From positions 1 through 39,513 of the forward strand of contig QNVF01000007.1 of assembly GCA_004347965.1 (NCBI GenBank): a DNA stretch of 39,513 nt, written 5' to 3'. This document shows, piece by piece, positions 1 through 7,797 of the stretch. Source of the DNA: Candidatus Nezhaarchaeota archaeon WYZ-LMO8 (GTDB taxonomy: Archaea > Thermoproteota > Methanomethylicia > Nezhaarchaeales > WYZ-LMO8). The notes beneath the pieces are model-generated. The model saw only the letters and a program-made list of their open reading frames with translations, was not told where the DNA came from and did no database searches. The position numbers and the translations under genes were made by a program. Every line of letters starts with the position of its first letter. Positions within the stretch are counted from its first letter, which is position 1.

Positions 1-571
1 ACCAACCATCCGCGAACTTTGCCGTCATTTCTCTTGTTTTCGGTGAGTTGGCTCCGAAGTATATTGGTACAGGTTTTCTCTTTGGTTTTATTTGAAGAAA
101 AGCGTCTTTAAGGTGCCAGAACTTTCCTTGATAGTCAAGCCTATCCTTTAGCCAAAGCTCTCGAATGATCTTTGTGAACTCCATCATTCTTGAGAGCGGT
201 TTGTCCCACGTTATGCCGAACTGATTGAGATTCATGACCTCACCCGCTCCTAGACCTACTATTATTCTTCCTTGCGATATCTGGTCAATGGTTGCCACTA
301 GTTGAGCAAAGACTGCTGGATGTATTCTATGAGGGTCTGATACGCAAGTTCCTAACTCTATCTTTTCGGTTTGAGAAGCTATTACACTGAGGATCGGCCA
401 TACGTTTGGAACTATGCCCGTTGGTATCATTAATAAGTGGTCAGCAGCCCATATGGAGTCAAACCCTGCTTTTTCCGTTCTCACCCCAATTCTAATTAAC
501 GCATCAATAGGAGATACGGGGATCGGTAAAAGTTGTCCAAACTTTACTCGCTCCTCGCCCATAATTCTCAT
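1..571 (-). CDS. LLM-class F420-dependent oxidoreductase (3' end outside window)
   Basis: About 190 N-terminal residues are visible and the gene runs off the left edge. The reading begins MRIMGEERVKFGQLLPIPV and continues with residues typical of luciferase-like F420 or flavin oxidoreductases: GFDSIWAADHLL, an IELGTCVSDPHRIHPA stretch, QISQGRIIVGLGAGE and a later PIYFGANSPKT. These belong to the TIM-barrel family that includes Mer, F420-dependent alcohol dehydrogenase and Fgd. The start at 571 follows a GAGGT ribosome site; a second ATG lies at 562. Family members pass hydride between F420 and a substrate, which cannot be named here. The cofE gene later in the window supports F420 use by this organism. 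Family assignment is firm; substrate is unknown. Confidence 0.9.
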   Translation of the reverse strand, partial: MRIMGEERVKFGQLLPIPVSPIDALIRIGVRTEKAGFDSIWAADHLLMIPTGIVPNVWPILSVIASQTEKIELGTCVSDPHRIHPAVFAQLVATIDQISQGRIIVGLGAGEVMNLNQFGITWDKPLSRMMEFTKIIRELWLKDRLDYQGKFWHLKDAFLQIKPKRKPVPIYFGANSPKTREMTAKFADGW

Positions 572-729
572 CTACCTCTTAATTTTTCTCGATACCACTT
601 AGATATCACTTACTATTACTATACAATTAACCCGTATATCTTTTGGTAAGGCTCTTAAACTATTAGATAGTTCACGTCGTTTATACCTCCATTGTAGAAC
701 ACCGCTGGTAACAACATTCTAAGTAAGTG

Positions 730-737
730 TTATAAAG
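730..737 (+). promoter_or_regulatory. TATA-like box before the phosphate permease gene
   Basis: TTATAAAG lies 26 bases before the ATG at 763, so the transcript would start only a few bases before the start codon and be nearly leaderless. This is a visual match only. Confidence 0.45.
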
Positions 738-762
738 CGAGGCTCAAGAGAAAGAGAGTGAA

Positions 763-1797
763 ATGATAGAGATAGCACTCTACATAGCTGGATTAGCGGC
801 CTCAGCCTTCATGGCTTTCTGCATAGGGGCCAATGATGCTGCAAACCCAGTAGATCAGGCTGTTGGTGCAGGTACCTTAACTTTGAAGAGAGCACTCTTC
901 CTATTCTCACTCTTCACCATGACAGGAGCTTTAGTTCAAGGAAGATGTGTAATCAAGACTTTAGGAGCAGGAATAGTTCCGAAGATAGACATCATAGCTG
1001 CTTTAATAGCAGTTGTAGCTGCTGGAGCATGGGTGCTTACTGCCACTCTTCTCGGCTTACCCATTTCTACTTCACAAAGCATAACTGGAGCTGTAATAGG
1101 AGTGGGCTTGGCTTACGCTCTAAGGGGGTTGATAAGATTTGATGACATCAATTGGAGCGTTATGATAAGAATATTGCTAAGCTGGATTACGTCACCAGTT
1201 GTAGCCATAAGTTTAGTGGTTATCTTTTACTCCCTCTTCGTTAAGCTTGAAAGGTTTTTGAGAGCTAGGAGGTATGATTCTGAGAAACTCTTCTTAATCC
1301 TTCACGTAGTGTCAGTAGCTTTTGCTGCTTATGCGTTTGGTGCAAATGACGTTGCTAATGCTACCGGAGTATACCTTGCAGTAACACAAGAATACCTTGG
1401 ACTACCAACAGAGGAAGCAATGTTCATGCTCTCTGCACTTGGAGGTGTTTTTATAGCTATAGGTGGCTTTACGTTAGGGTATAGGGTTATAAGAACAACG
1501 GCTTTTAGGGTAACTAGGCTGGATCGTCCAAGCGGAGCTGCAGCAGGCTTCTCATTGGCACTAACAGTCTGGCTTTTCACCACAATACCTTACATGATAT
1601 GGGGCTTCGGAATGCCAATCTCGACAACTCACGTAAGTGTCTCATCGATAATAGGTGTTGGTATAGCAAGAGCTAAGAGTTTAAGAGGGCTAAACTTTAA
1701 GGTTGTGGCTGCCATCATAATCTCATGGCTTTTAACTGTTCCAATGACTATCGGGATAGCTTCATGCCTATATCTTGTAGTTCGAGTTTCCATGTAA
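763..1797 (+). CDS. PiT-family inorganic phosphate permease
   Basis: This 344-residue membrane protein has the two inverted signature motifs of PiT/Pho-4 transporters, GANDAAN at residues 22-28 and GANDVANA at 193-200. Each is followed later by a PISTS/PISTT motif (about residue 100 and again near the C-terminus). It should have about ten membrane helices and import phosphate, probably coupled to protons or sodium. It is followed 62 bases later by a DUF47/PhoU-like gene, the usual partner of archaeal PiT genes, which strengthens the call. The start is an ATG shortly after a TATA-like box. Length is normal for the family. Confidence 0.95.
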   Translation: MIEIALYIAGLAASAFMAFCIGANDAANPVDQAVGAGTLTLKRALFLFSLFTMTGALVQGRCVIKTLGAGIVPKIDIIAALIAVVAAGAWVLTATLLGLPISTSQSITGAVIGVGLAYALRGLIRFDDINWSVMIRILLSWITSPVVAISLVVIFYSLFVKLERFLRARRYDSEKLFLILHVVSVAFAAYAFGANDVANATGVYLAVTQEYLGLPTEEAMFMLSALGGVFIAIGGFTLGYRVIRTTAFRVTRLDRPSGAAAGFSLALTVWLFTTIPYMIWGFGMPISTTHVSVSSIIGVGIARAKSLRGLNFKVVAAIIISWLLTVPMTIGIASCLYLVVRVSM

Positions 1798-1807
1798 TCG
1801 TACAGCT

Positions 1808-1830
1808 TATTTAAAATAAAAATATATTTT
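1808..1830 (+). promoter_or_regulatory. AT-rich promoter-like segment before the DUF47 gene
   Basis: A run of A and T with TTTAAAATA and AAATATATTTT lies 30-50 bases before the GTG start at 1860. It could give the DUF47 gene its own near-leaderless transcript besides read-through from the permease gene. Confidence 0.35.
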
Positions 1831-1859
1831 GGGTTAAGTGTAGTAAAGTCTCAATAAGT

Positions 1860-2540
1860 GTGGTGAACTTTTTGGTTACTTGGATATGGGCGTCTAAGAG
1901 AATCGAAAAAGGCATAATGTCGAAGTGCATGGAGCATGGAACTAAAGTGTCAAATGTTGTTGAAGGTCTCGTTTCAGTACTTAAAGCTATAGATGAAGGG
2001 CGACTTAATGAAGTAGCTTCGATTTTTTCTAAGGTGTTTAAAGCAGAAAGAGAGGCTGATGAGATTAAGAGGGGGTTAATATACGATTTATCAAGGGCTA
2101 CCCTATTACCGCTTGACAGAGACTTCATAATGAGACTCACGCTAAGGTTAGACGATGTAGCTGACTACTCTAAAGCTGCGGCTAGAAGATTACTGATAGC
2201 TATACAGATAGGGATTATCTTAGACAAAGAGATTACATCAAGTCTTTTGAACATGGCGTCTAAACTTCATGAGGCCATGAACCTGATAAATCGAGCATTT
2301 AAGGAGTTAGCTGAAAGTCCTCAGAAGGCATTGAGCACAGCCGATGCGATAGAGCGAGTAGAGGAGGAAGTCGATGATTTAAGAACCTCGCTCTTAGAGT
2401 ACATATTCTTAAGGTGCGATGAGAAGGGACCTAAATGGTGCACAATAGTCAAAGAGATAGTAGATGAAATAGAGAACTCTGTTGATAGGTGCGAAAACGT
2501 TGCCGACATGATAAGGTACATAAGCGTTAGCTTGAGCTAA
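1860..2540 (+). CDS. DUF47 / PhoU-like Pit accessory protein
   Basis: This is a 226-residue all-helical soluble protein of the DUF47 (TIGR00153) family, distant relatives of PhoU that accompany PiT permeases. The opening MVNFLVTWIW matches the short hydrophobic start of the family. Acidic metal-binding-like patterns follow: EREADEIKR near residue 62, LTLRLDDVADYSKAAARR near 92, and EEEVDDLR and VDEIENSVDRCENVADMI toward the C-terminus. It probably regulates phosphate uptake by the preceding permease. The start is GTG at 1860 or the next GTG at 1863; no clear ribosome site precedes either, so it may be leaderless. Function is inferred from family and gene order. Confidence 0.88.
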   Translation: MVNFLVTWIWASKRIEKGIMSKCMEHGTKVSNVVEGLVSVLKAIDEGRLNEVASIFSKVFKAEREADEIKRGLIYDLSRATLLPLDRDFIMRLTLRLDDVADYSKAAARRLLIAIQIGIILDKEITSSLLNMASKLHEAMNLINRAFKELAESPQKALSTADAIERVEEEVDDLRTSLLEYIFLRCDEKGPKWCTIVKEIVDEIENSVDRCENVADMIRYISVSLS

Positions 2541-2689
2541 GAAGTTTTCTCCACGTAACCCTTTAATTGTCGGGTCATCACATATCGGGATGACGAGAGG
2601 GTCACGACATGAACCTATATACAATTGAATGTCCCTCCGACATCAGCTCTAAGTTACGGCTAATATAAACTCCTTATATCAAGTCATAG

Positions 2690-2904
2690 GTAGTTCATGA
2701 GTTACGAGGATCTCTCTACGTCTGGGGAATGTTCAAGCCCCATTGGAAACATAACTATTAGAAAGAACTTGAATAACTTAAGATCAGGGGTAAAAGCTTA
2801 GAACGAATAGCTTATGATCTAGCAAGGCATCGCTTATGGGGGTATGGTCGTTAATTGTAGAGTTATATCTACGGCCTTTAATTCAAAAAGTTACTGACGA
2901 ATAA
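2690..2904 (+). pseudogene. Possible decayed protein gene with two nonsense codons and a frameshift
   Basis: This is the main content of the gene-poor stretch 2541-3131. One forward frame gives GMFKPHWKHNY, a TAG, KELE, a TAA, then LKIRGKSLERIAYDLARHR followed by LWGYGR. Both stops replace what could be GAG/GAA glutamate codons in a charged helix. A one-base shift then continues with LIVELYLRPLIQKVTDE to a stop at 2902-2904. The composition is protein-like across all segments on one strand, which suggests a dead gene. A TATA-like TAATATAAAC lies at 2661-2670. The family is not recognised. The rest of 2541-3131 shows no tRNA, repeat array or convincing ORF apart from the possible YkgJ tail. 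Chance resemblance cannot be excluded. Confidence 0.35.
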
Positions 2905-3018
2905 GAAATCAAGCTTCACAGCTACGTACTCATCGGCTAAAAAGTTATGGTTGCTTGAACTCAGTTGCCGTAATTCGTGCGATGCATCAGATAGAGATGG
3001 AAGACTAGACGTCGATAA

Positions 3019-3144
3019 TCACTTGCAAAGACTTAGCCTGTAGCCTAGCTTTTTAACTTTAAGCCAAGTAATTATTCTCCGATATTCAATTGCATGTTCC
3101 ATCATTTCTTGGCTAAACGCTAAGACGTATCTTATCGACTCCTC
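3019..3144 (-). other. Possible frameshifted C-terminal extension of the YkgJ-family gene
   Basis: Adding one T to the TTT run (AAA at 3145-3147 on the plus strand) in the last codons of the YkgJ gene turns its end into NEYFEESIRYVLAFSQEMM, then EHAIEYRRIITWLKVKKLG and YRLSLCK before a TGA at 3019-3021. The added 40 or so residues form a plausible amphipathic helical tail. This may be a true frameshift, a sequencing indel, or coincidence. Confidence 0.35.
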
Positions 3145-3590
3145 AAATACTCATTTCTTAACCTGTCTATCAAGCTCAAAAGTGCACTACTAAGCTCTAT
3201 GATGAGCTTATGAGGTACTACGTGGGCTTTTGGACATAATGGATCGACCACAATGCTATCTTTCTCTTCATCATATATAAGTGGGTATAAGCGGCAACCC
3301 TCAGGTCTATCTGGATAAATAATACAAGCATTAGTTCTTGGGTCAAGGAAGACGCAGTGCCCCTTCATGTTCTTCAACCTCGGTATTCGACCTCGACGAT
3401 CAACAAAGTACTCTTCAGGATAGCCAATCTTCTTAATTCTCTCTACGTCTCTCTTTGTAAGAGGCATTTTGGTGTCGTAACAGCACTTGCCGCATAACTC
3501 CTCATTGATCCTGCAATTAATGTAGAGAGTCGGATACATGCAGTTCAAAAGAAGTTGAGGGAACAAGTTAAAAATCTCTCCGGTCTTCAC
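3132..3590 (-). CDS. YkgJ-family cysteine-cluster protein
   Basis: This 152-residue protein has the YkgJ/Fe-S-cluster family pattern. CRINEELCGKCCYD sits near residues 26-39, HCVFLDPRTNACIIYPDRP follows near 95-113, then GCRLYPL and a last DPLCPKAH. These conserved cysteines are thought to bind zinc or an iron-sulfur cluster; the biochemical role of the family is unresolved. The start is uncertain. GTG at 3590 is the longest choice, TTG at 3566 has a GGAGAG ribosome site, and ATG at 3539 still keeps every cysteine except one. The C-terminus may be cut short by a frameshift, described as a separate entry. The sirtuin gene starts divergently only 20 bases away. Confidence 0.78.
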   Translation of the reverse strand: MKTGEIFNLFPQLLLNCMYPTLYINCRINEELCGKCCYDTKMPLTKRDVERIKKIGYPEEYFVDRRGRIPRLKNMKGHCVFLDPRTNACIIYPDRPEGCRLYPLIYDEEKDSIVVDPLCPKAHVVPHKLIIELSSALLSLIDRLRNEYLRSR

Positions 3591-3609
3591 ATTTTTTTGG
3601 GTTGCTAAA

Positions 3610-4380
3610 GTGGTCTTCGAAAGCAGTGTACGTTATGTAGCGGAGATGATTATTGAATCTAAGAAAACTGTAGCATTAACTGGGGCTGGAATATCAACTG
3701 AAAGTGGTATACCTGATTTCAGGGGTCCTGAAGGGCTGTGGAAGAAAATAGATCCTAGACTTGTAACCATACAATCCTTTAGGATGTTTCCAGAAGTTTT
3801 TTGGTACTTCATAGCTGAAAGATTCGAGAGCTTGATGAAGGCTCAACCAAATAAAGCACACTACGCCTTAGCTGAGCTTGAGAAAATTGGCAAACTTAGC
3901 TCAATAATAACTCAAAACGTCGATGGTCTCCACTTTAAAGCTGGGTCTAAAAACGTAATAGAGCTGCACGGTAACATGAGGGAAGCCATATGTATGAACT
4001 GCAGTACTATCGTGCCCATGGATGAGGCCCTAAAGATGGCCAAGAGGAATTACTACCTTCCGATGTGTAAAAGCTGTGGAGGAATCTTAAAGGCAAACGT
4101 CATACTATTCAATGAGCCTTTACCAAAAGAAGCGATCGAGAAAGCTCTTTGTGAGAGCAGAACATGCGACTTGATGTTGGTTATAGGAACATCATTACAA
4201 GTGTACCCAGCTGCATATATGCCAGCTATTGCGAAGCAGAGAGGGGCAAAGCTTGCGATAATAAACATGGAGCCAACACCGTTAGATGATAGCGCTGATG
4301 TAGTGATTCATGCAAAAGCTGGTGAAGTCCTGCCAGTAATAGTTGGGATCATTAAAGAAAAGCTTATGAGAGCATCCTAG
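3610..4380 (+). CDS. Sir2-family NAD-dependent protein deacylase (sirtuin)
   Basis: This 256-residue protein has the full sirtuin core. GAGISTESGIPDFRG at residues 25-39 binds NAD, TQNVDGLH is at 101-108, the catalytic His is residue 120, and four zinc cysteines lie at 128, 131, 153 and 156. GTSLQVYP follows at 193-200. All catalytic residues are intact, so an active lysine deacylase is expected. In Sulfolobus, Sir2 deacetylates the chromatin protein Alba, and an alba gene lies about 16.5 kb downstream here. The start is a GTG with no strong ribosome site, so the message may be leaderless. Family certainty is high; the substrate is inferred. Confidence 0.95.
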   Translation: MVFESSVRYVAEMIIESKKTVALTGAGISTESGIPDFRGPEGLWKKIDPRLVTIQSFRMFPEVFWYFIAERFESLMKAQPNKAHYALAELEKIGKLSSIITQNVDGLHFKAGSKNVIELHGNMREAICMNCSTIVPMDEALKMAKRNYYLPMCKSCGGILKANVILFNEPLPKEAIEKALCESRTCDLMLVIGTSLQVYPAAYMPAIAKQRGAKLAIINMEPTPLDDSADVVIHAKAGEVLPVIVGIIKEKLMRAS

Positions 4381-4645
4381 TTAATGCCTAACTTAAGAGG
4401 TCTTTCTATAGTAAAGCTTAAAGAGACATAATCTTATTTTGAAACACACTAACGATACACATTTTGAAGTAATGTCGATGATGAGTACTGTTTTTATTAA
4501 TTTAGATTAATTAGTGGGAGAAGCCAAGCGCCTCCGAGATTTTTAACCCTTTAATCCATATCCTCAAGACATGATAACCGCTTTCGCTATCAGTGCTTTG
4601 ATTTATTCTCACATGCTGAGGATCGATGAGACTCTACTTCACCGA

Positions 4646-4660
4646 GATAAATTTAAGTAT
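4646..4660 (+). promoter_or_regulatory. TATA-like box before the DUF151 gene
   Basis: ATAAATTTAAGTAT is placed so that transcription would begin near 4680, about 10 bases before the ATG at 4690. This favours the ATG over an upstream in-frame GTG at 4663. The rest of the 309-base gap 4381-4689 shows only AT-rich sequence and no convincing gene. Confidence 0.45.
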
Positions 4661-4689
4661 TTGTGCGCTACGCTCTCCCAAGAGAAGTA

Positions 4690-5163
4690 ATGAATACTTC
4701 AGGTGAGGACTTAATAGAGGTCAAAGTTACTGGAATAGCGATGACCACAACTCCTCAAGGACCCATACCTGTAGCCTTCTTAGAAGATTCTCAAGAGAGA
4801 GTTTTACTTCTAGCAATGGACGGGGCTCAGGCCATGAGCATTAAGTGTATGCTTGATAGAGAATCAATACAAACAATCCACGGCTTTATGCTAGACGTTC
4901 TAAATCAGCTACACGTAAAAGTTAAGAGGGCGATTATTTACGGTATGAGTGGTCCAAGATTTCTAACAAAGATAGCTCTAGAGACTAGTGAAGGTCTTAA
5001 AGAAATAGAAGGTAGGACGGGTGACATAGTAACTTTAGCTTCTATAGCCAATGCACCCATATTAGTGTCTAGTGAAATAATGAATGAAATTGCACTTGAT
5101 AAAGCGGAGCTTTATAAGCCATTACCGGAACCAGAAGAAGAGGAGGAAGGAGAAGAAACCTAA
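4690..5163 (+). CDS. Bifunctional nuclease / DUF151 family protein
   Basis: The 157-residue product carries the DUF151 (bifunctional nuclease) domain over most of its length. LIEVKVTGIAMT leads into VAFLEDSQERVLLLAMDGAQA, then HVKVKRAIIYGMS and the GRTGDIVTLASIANAPILVS segment typical of the family's end. The last residues are a run of glutamates. Members have been linked to nuclease activity in Thermotoga and plants, but the archaeal role is not established. I prefer ATG 4690 because of the promoter position; GTG 4663 would add nine residues. A T-rich stretch after the stop (about 5165-5190) may terminate transcription. Confidence 0.85.
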   Translation: MNTSGEDLIEVKVTGIAMTTTPQGPIPVAFLEDSQERVLLLAMDGAQAMSIKCMLDRESIQTIHGFMLDVLNQLHVKVKRAIIYGMSGPRFLTKIALETSEGLKEIEGRTGDIVTLASIANAPILVSSEIMNEIALDKAELYKPLPEPEEEEEGEET

Positions 5164-5190
5164 ACTTTCTTCTTCATTTTTGTTGTTGTA
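5164..5190 (+). terminator. T-rich archaeal terminator after the DUF151 gene
   Basis: Immediately after the stop codon the coding strand becomes rich in T runs (TTCTTCTTCATTTTTGTTG). Archaeal RNA polymerase can stop at such oligo-T stretches without a hairpin. No functional test is possible from sequence. Confidence 0.4.
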
Positions 5191-5283
5191 AAGATAGTAC
5201 AAAGTGAGCTGATTAACCCCCTTAGAAGGGCTAGAGAACGTAGTGAAGGCTATAGGGCTTCAAGATTTAGCAAGCTTCAATAT

Positions 5284-5736
5284 CTATTTGCTATCAACTT
5301 CACCCTTAATCATGTTTAGGGATCTTCTAATGCTTATTGCCACGTTTTCGAGCTCGTCGAGGTTACTTAACTTCGCTGGCCAGTATACGTAAATTTCGTC
5401 GCCAACCCATCTAGGTATCACGTGCACATGGACATGGAAAACGTGTTGCCAGGCTGCTCTACCATTGTTTTGAAGTATGTTTACCCCTTCAGCTCCAAGA
5501 GCCTTCTTGACTGCTTTGGCTATAAGACATGCTACGCCAAAGATGTGGGCTGCTTCCTTGAAAGGCATTTCGAGTACAGTTTCATAGTGTTTTTTAGGTA
5601 TAACTAGTAAGTGTCCTCTGTTTACTGGAGCTATGTCCATAATGGCGATGCATAGGTCATCCTCATACACCTTTACTGTCCTTTCAGTACCAGCTATGAT
5701 TTTGCAGAAAACGCACTTTGTACCATTGTTATGCAT
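5284..5736 (-). CDS. HIT-family nucleotide hydrolase
   Basis: The 150-residue product opens MHNNGTKCVFCKIIAGT, the usual CxFC zinc-type start of Hint/HIT proteins. It contains APVNRGHLLVIPKKHYET and the catalytic histidine triad HVFHVHVHVIPRW, with the upstream asparagine in ILQNNGRAAWQ. It should hydrolyse or transfer nucleotide monophosphates from nucleoside phosphoramidates or dinucleotides. The start at 5736 is chosen because GGAGGT (5745-5750) sits eight bases before it. Reading further upstream would add about 30 residues not seen in the family, with the ribosome site inside the coding region. It is transcribed alone. Confidence 0.93.
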   Translation of the reverse strand: MHNNGTKCVFCKIIAGTERTVKVYEDDLCIAIMDIAPVNRGHLLVIPKKHYETVLEMPFKEAAHIFGVACLIAKAVKKALGAEGVNILQNNGRAAWQHVFHVHVHVIPRWVGDEIYVYWPAKLSNLDELENVAISIRRSLNMIKGEVDSK

Positions 5737-5962
5737 CTTCATTAACCTCCTTAAGGCATTACTTAAGCTAAATAACTTCAATCCTCTGAGCGAATAAGAT
5801 TTTATCAACACCACAGCATACGTCAACCCTCAAAGATTGATGTGTAAATCTAAGTTTACGATTTATTAGCAATTAAGCTCATGCCTTTGCCAAAGCATTT
5901 ACCTGGGACCTTAGGGAAGAGTTTTAATGCAATACTTAGTCACTTATTGTCGGTGTAATTAA

Positions 5963-6778
5963 TTGCTCAGAAACGTCATAGTCGAGGCTTTAATGTCTGC
6001 TAAGACTCGTTTTGCAGAACTTAAAGGATCTGATGAGGCTTACAAGGAGCTCGGTATTGGTGCTGGCGGTGACGTTATGAGACTTCTAGACTTTGAACTT
6101 GAAAAGGTGATAGTGGAATCCGTAACCAAAGATCTAGGAGACTTCACCCTAGTAAGTGAAGAAAGTGGGGTTAAAGAATGTGGGAAAGGAGAGTACGTAG
6201 TGGTAGTCGACCCATTAGATGGAAGCACGAATGCTTTAAGGGGTTATCCTGCTTGCAGCACAGCAATAGCGATAGCTAAAGGAGGATGCTTGGAGGACGT
6301 TGTCGCTGCAGGGGTCATTAACCTCGTGACTGGTGACCTCTATTATGCTGAGAAAGGCTTAGGAGCCTACATGAATAACTCGAAGATAAAGCCTCGCAAC
6401 ATAAGTAAGGTGGAGGAAGCCCTCATTGCTTTCGAACTAAACGTTAGAGGACAAATAAATGGCTATGTATCTAGAATTGCAGAGATCATTGAGAAGGCAA
6501 GGCATGTGAGGCTGATAGGTTCAGATGCTCTTGAAATATGCTTCATAGCTTCGGGAACCTCTGATGCCTTCATTGATTTAAGAGGTTTTCTAAGGGCACC
6601 AGACTTTGCTGCTTCGACATTCATTCTTAAGGAGGCTGGTGGGGTTGTAACTGACGCTTATGGGAACATGTTAAACTGCAAGCTAGACCCTAAAGCTAGA
6701 TCGACCATAATAGCTGCATGCACGATGGAGCTTCACAGGAACATAGTAAGTAGATTAAGAGAGATAAAGGAGAGGTGA
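5963..6778 (+). CDS. Inositol monophosphatase / archaeal fructose-1,6-bisphosphatase family
   Basis: This 271-residue enzyme has the metal and phosphate sites of the IMPase superfamily: SEESG at residues 65-69, DPLDGSTN at 83-90, and a C-terminal RAPDFAAS containing the third metal-binding aspartate. Archaeal members often act on both inositol-1-phosphate and fructose-1,6-bisphosphate, so either osmolyte/lipid or gluconeogenic roles are possible. The start is TTG at 5963, about seven bases after GGTG; it gives the expected N-terminus, and no closer ATG does. It is a single gene flanked by about 130-200 bases of noncoding sequence. Confidence 0.92.
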   Translation: MLRNVIVEALMSAKTRFAELKGSDEAYKELGIGAGGDVMRLLDFELEKVIVESVTKDLGDFTLVSEESGVKECGKGEYVVVVDPLDGSTNALRGYPACSTAIAIAKGGCLEDVVAAGVINLVTGDLYYAEKGLGAYMNNSKIKPRNISKVEEALIAFELNVRGQINGYVSRIAEIIEKARHVRLIGSDALEICFIASGTSDAFIDLRGFLRAPDFAASTFILKEAGGVVTDAYGNMLNCKLDPKARSTIIAACTMELHRNIVSRLREIKER

Positions 6779-6930
6779 TGCCCGCATAGTTTATGTAAAA
6801 TATTTTTCTTAGACTGTGTACGCTTAATAGTACTGAGATAAAATTCTAGTCTGGGTCTTGATGGTAAAGACAAGCATTAACCTCTTTAGCAGCAAGCGAC
6901 CTCAAGTTATCTACTGAAGTGAATCACTAC

Positions 6931-6960
6931 CTTTATATCATTTAAACTTTGAAAGTTTAA
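6931..6960 (+). promoter_or_regulatory. Promoter with perfect palindromic operator-like site before stomatin-NfeD
   Basis: A TATA-like CTTTATATCA (6931-6940) is followed directly by the palindrome TTAAACTTTGAAAGTTTAA (6942-6960), with nine-base perfect arms around one central base. The palindrome covers the space between TATA box and expected transcript start. A protein bound there should block polymerase loading, so it looks like a repressor site. Confidence 0.5.
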
Positions 6961-6975
6961 TGAGGGGTAGAACCC

Positions 6976-7797
6976 ATGCTGATCTGGCCTATCGAGCAAG
7001 TAGGGCTCTTGCCATTGCAAGCTATTACTATATTCTTCTTAGTTATCGTGGCAATCATAATCTTAGCATCATCGATAAAGATGGTTTATGAGTACGAGAG
7101 AGCAGTTATATTCAGGCTTGGAAGGCTTCTTGGAGCTAAGGGCCCAGGTCTCTTCTTTAGGATACCAATAGTTGACAGGTTCGTAAAGGTAGATTTGAGG
7201 GTTGTGACCATAGATGTCCCTAAGCAGAGGATAGTCACAAAAGACAACGTTACAGTTGACGTTGATGCAGTTATATACTACAGGGTATTTGATCCAGTAA
7301 AGGCAGTAACAGCAGTCGAAAACTACATATATGCGACAAGTCTCCTTGGACAGACCGTTTTAAGAGACATACTTGGACAATCAGAGCTTGACGAGCTGCT
7401 TGCTAAGAGAGAAGAGCTGAATAGGAAGCTAACTCAGACGCTGGACATACTTACTGATCCATGGGGCATTAAGGTTACGGCGGTCTCAATAAAGGACGTA
7501 AGCCTTCCTGAAAGCATGTTGAGGGCCATGGCTAAGCAAGCAGAGGCTGAGAGAGAAAGAAGATCCAGAATAATAGTTGCCGAGGGTGAATATCAGGCTT
7601 CTAAGATAATGGCTGAAGCAGCTAAAGCATATCAAGAGCAACCCGTGGCTCTCAGACTTAGGGAGCTTCAAACCCTCCTCGACATAGCTAGAGAAAGGAA
7701 CCTGATAATAATAGCTCCTCAATCACTAGGTGAAATGGGAACGATAATAGGTTTAGCATCAAGCATTAAGGAGAGGGAGAGAGGAAAAGGTGAATGA
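6976..7797 (+). CDS. SPFH/band-7 domain protein (stomatin/prohibitin-like)
   Basis: The 273-residue protein has one N-terminal membrane helix (about residues 12-34). The SPFH core follows, with YEYERAVIFRLGRLLGAKGPG, VDLRVVTIDVPKQ, VDVDAVIYYRV and TDPWGIKVTAVSIKDV. A charged coiled-coil rich in Ala, Glu and Arg follows (KQAEAERERRSR onward). The ATG is preceded by GAGGGG. It overlaps the nfeD-type gene by eight bases, the well-known archaeal stomatin-protease pair in which the protease cleaves the stomatin C-terminus. It probably forms membrane microdomain scaffolds. Family and operon are clear; cellular role is inferred. Confidence 0.95.
   Translation: MLIWPIEQVGLLPLQAITIFFLVIVAIIILASSIKMVYEYERAVIFRLGRLLGAKGPGLFFRIPIVDRFVKVDLRVVTIDVPKQRIVTKDNVTVDVDAVIYYRVFDPVKAVTAVENYIYATSLLGQTVLRDILGQSELDELLAKREELNRKLTQTLDILTDPWGIKVTAVSIKDVSLPESMLRAMAKQAEAERERRSRIIVAEGEYQASKIMAEAAKAYQEQPVALRLRELQTLLDIARERNLIIIAPQSLGEMGTIIGLASSIKERERGKGE

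Noticed and set aside
4478-4484. ATGATGA, like the C box of a C/D guide RNA
   Set aside because: No D box at suitable distance and no paired terminal stem.
4571-4690. 39-codon frame ending TAATG at the DUF151 start, suggesting translational coupling
   Set aside because: No ribosome site, and the TATA-like box for the DUF151 gene lies inside it, so the overlap is probably accidental.
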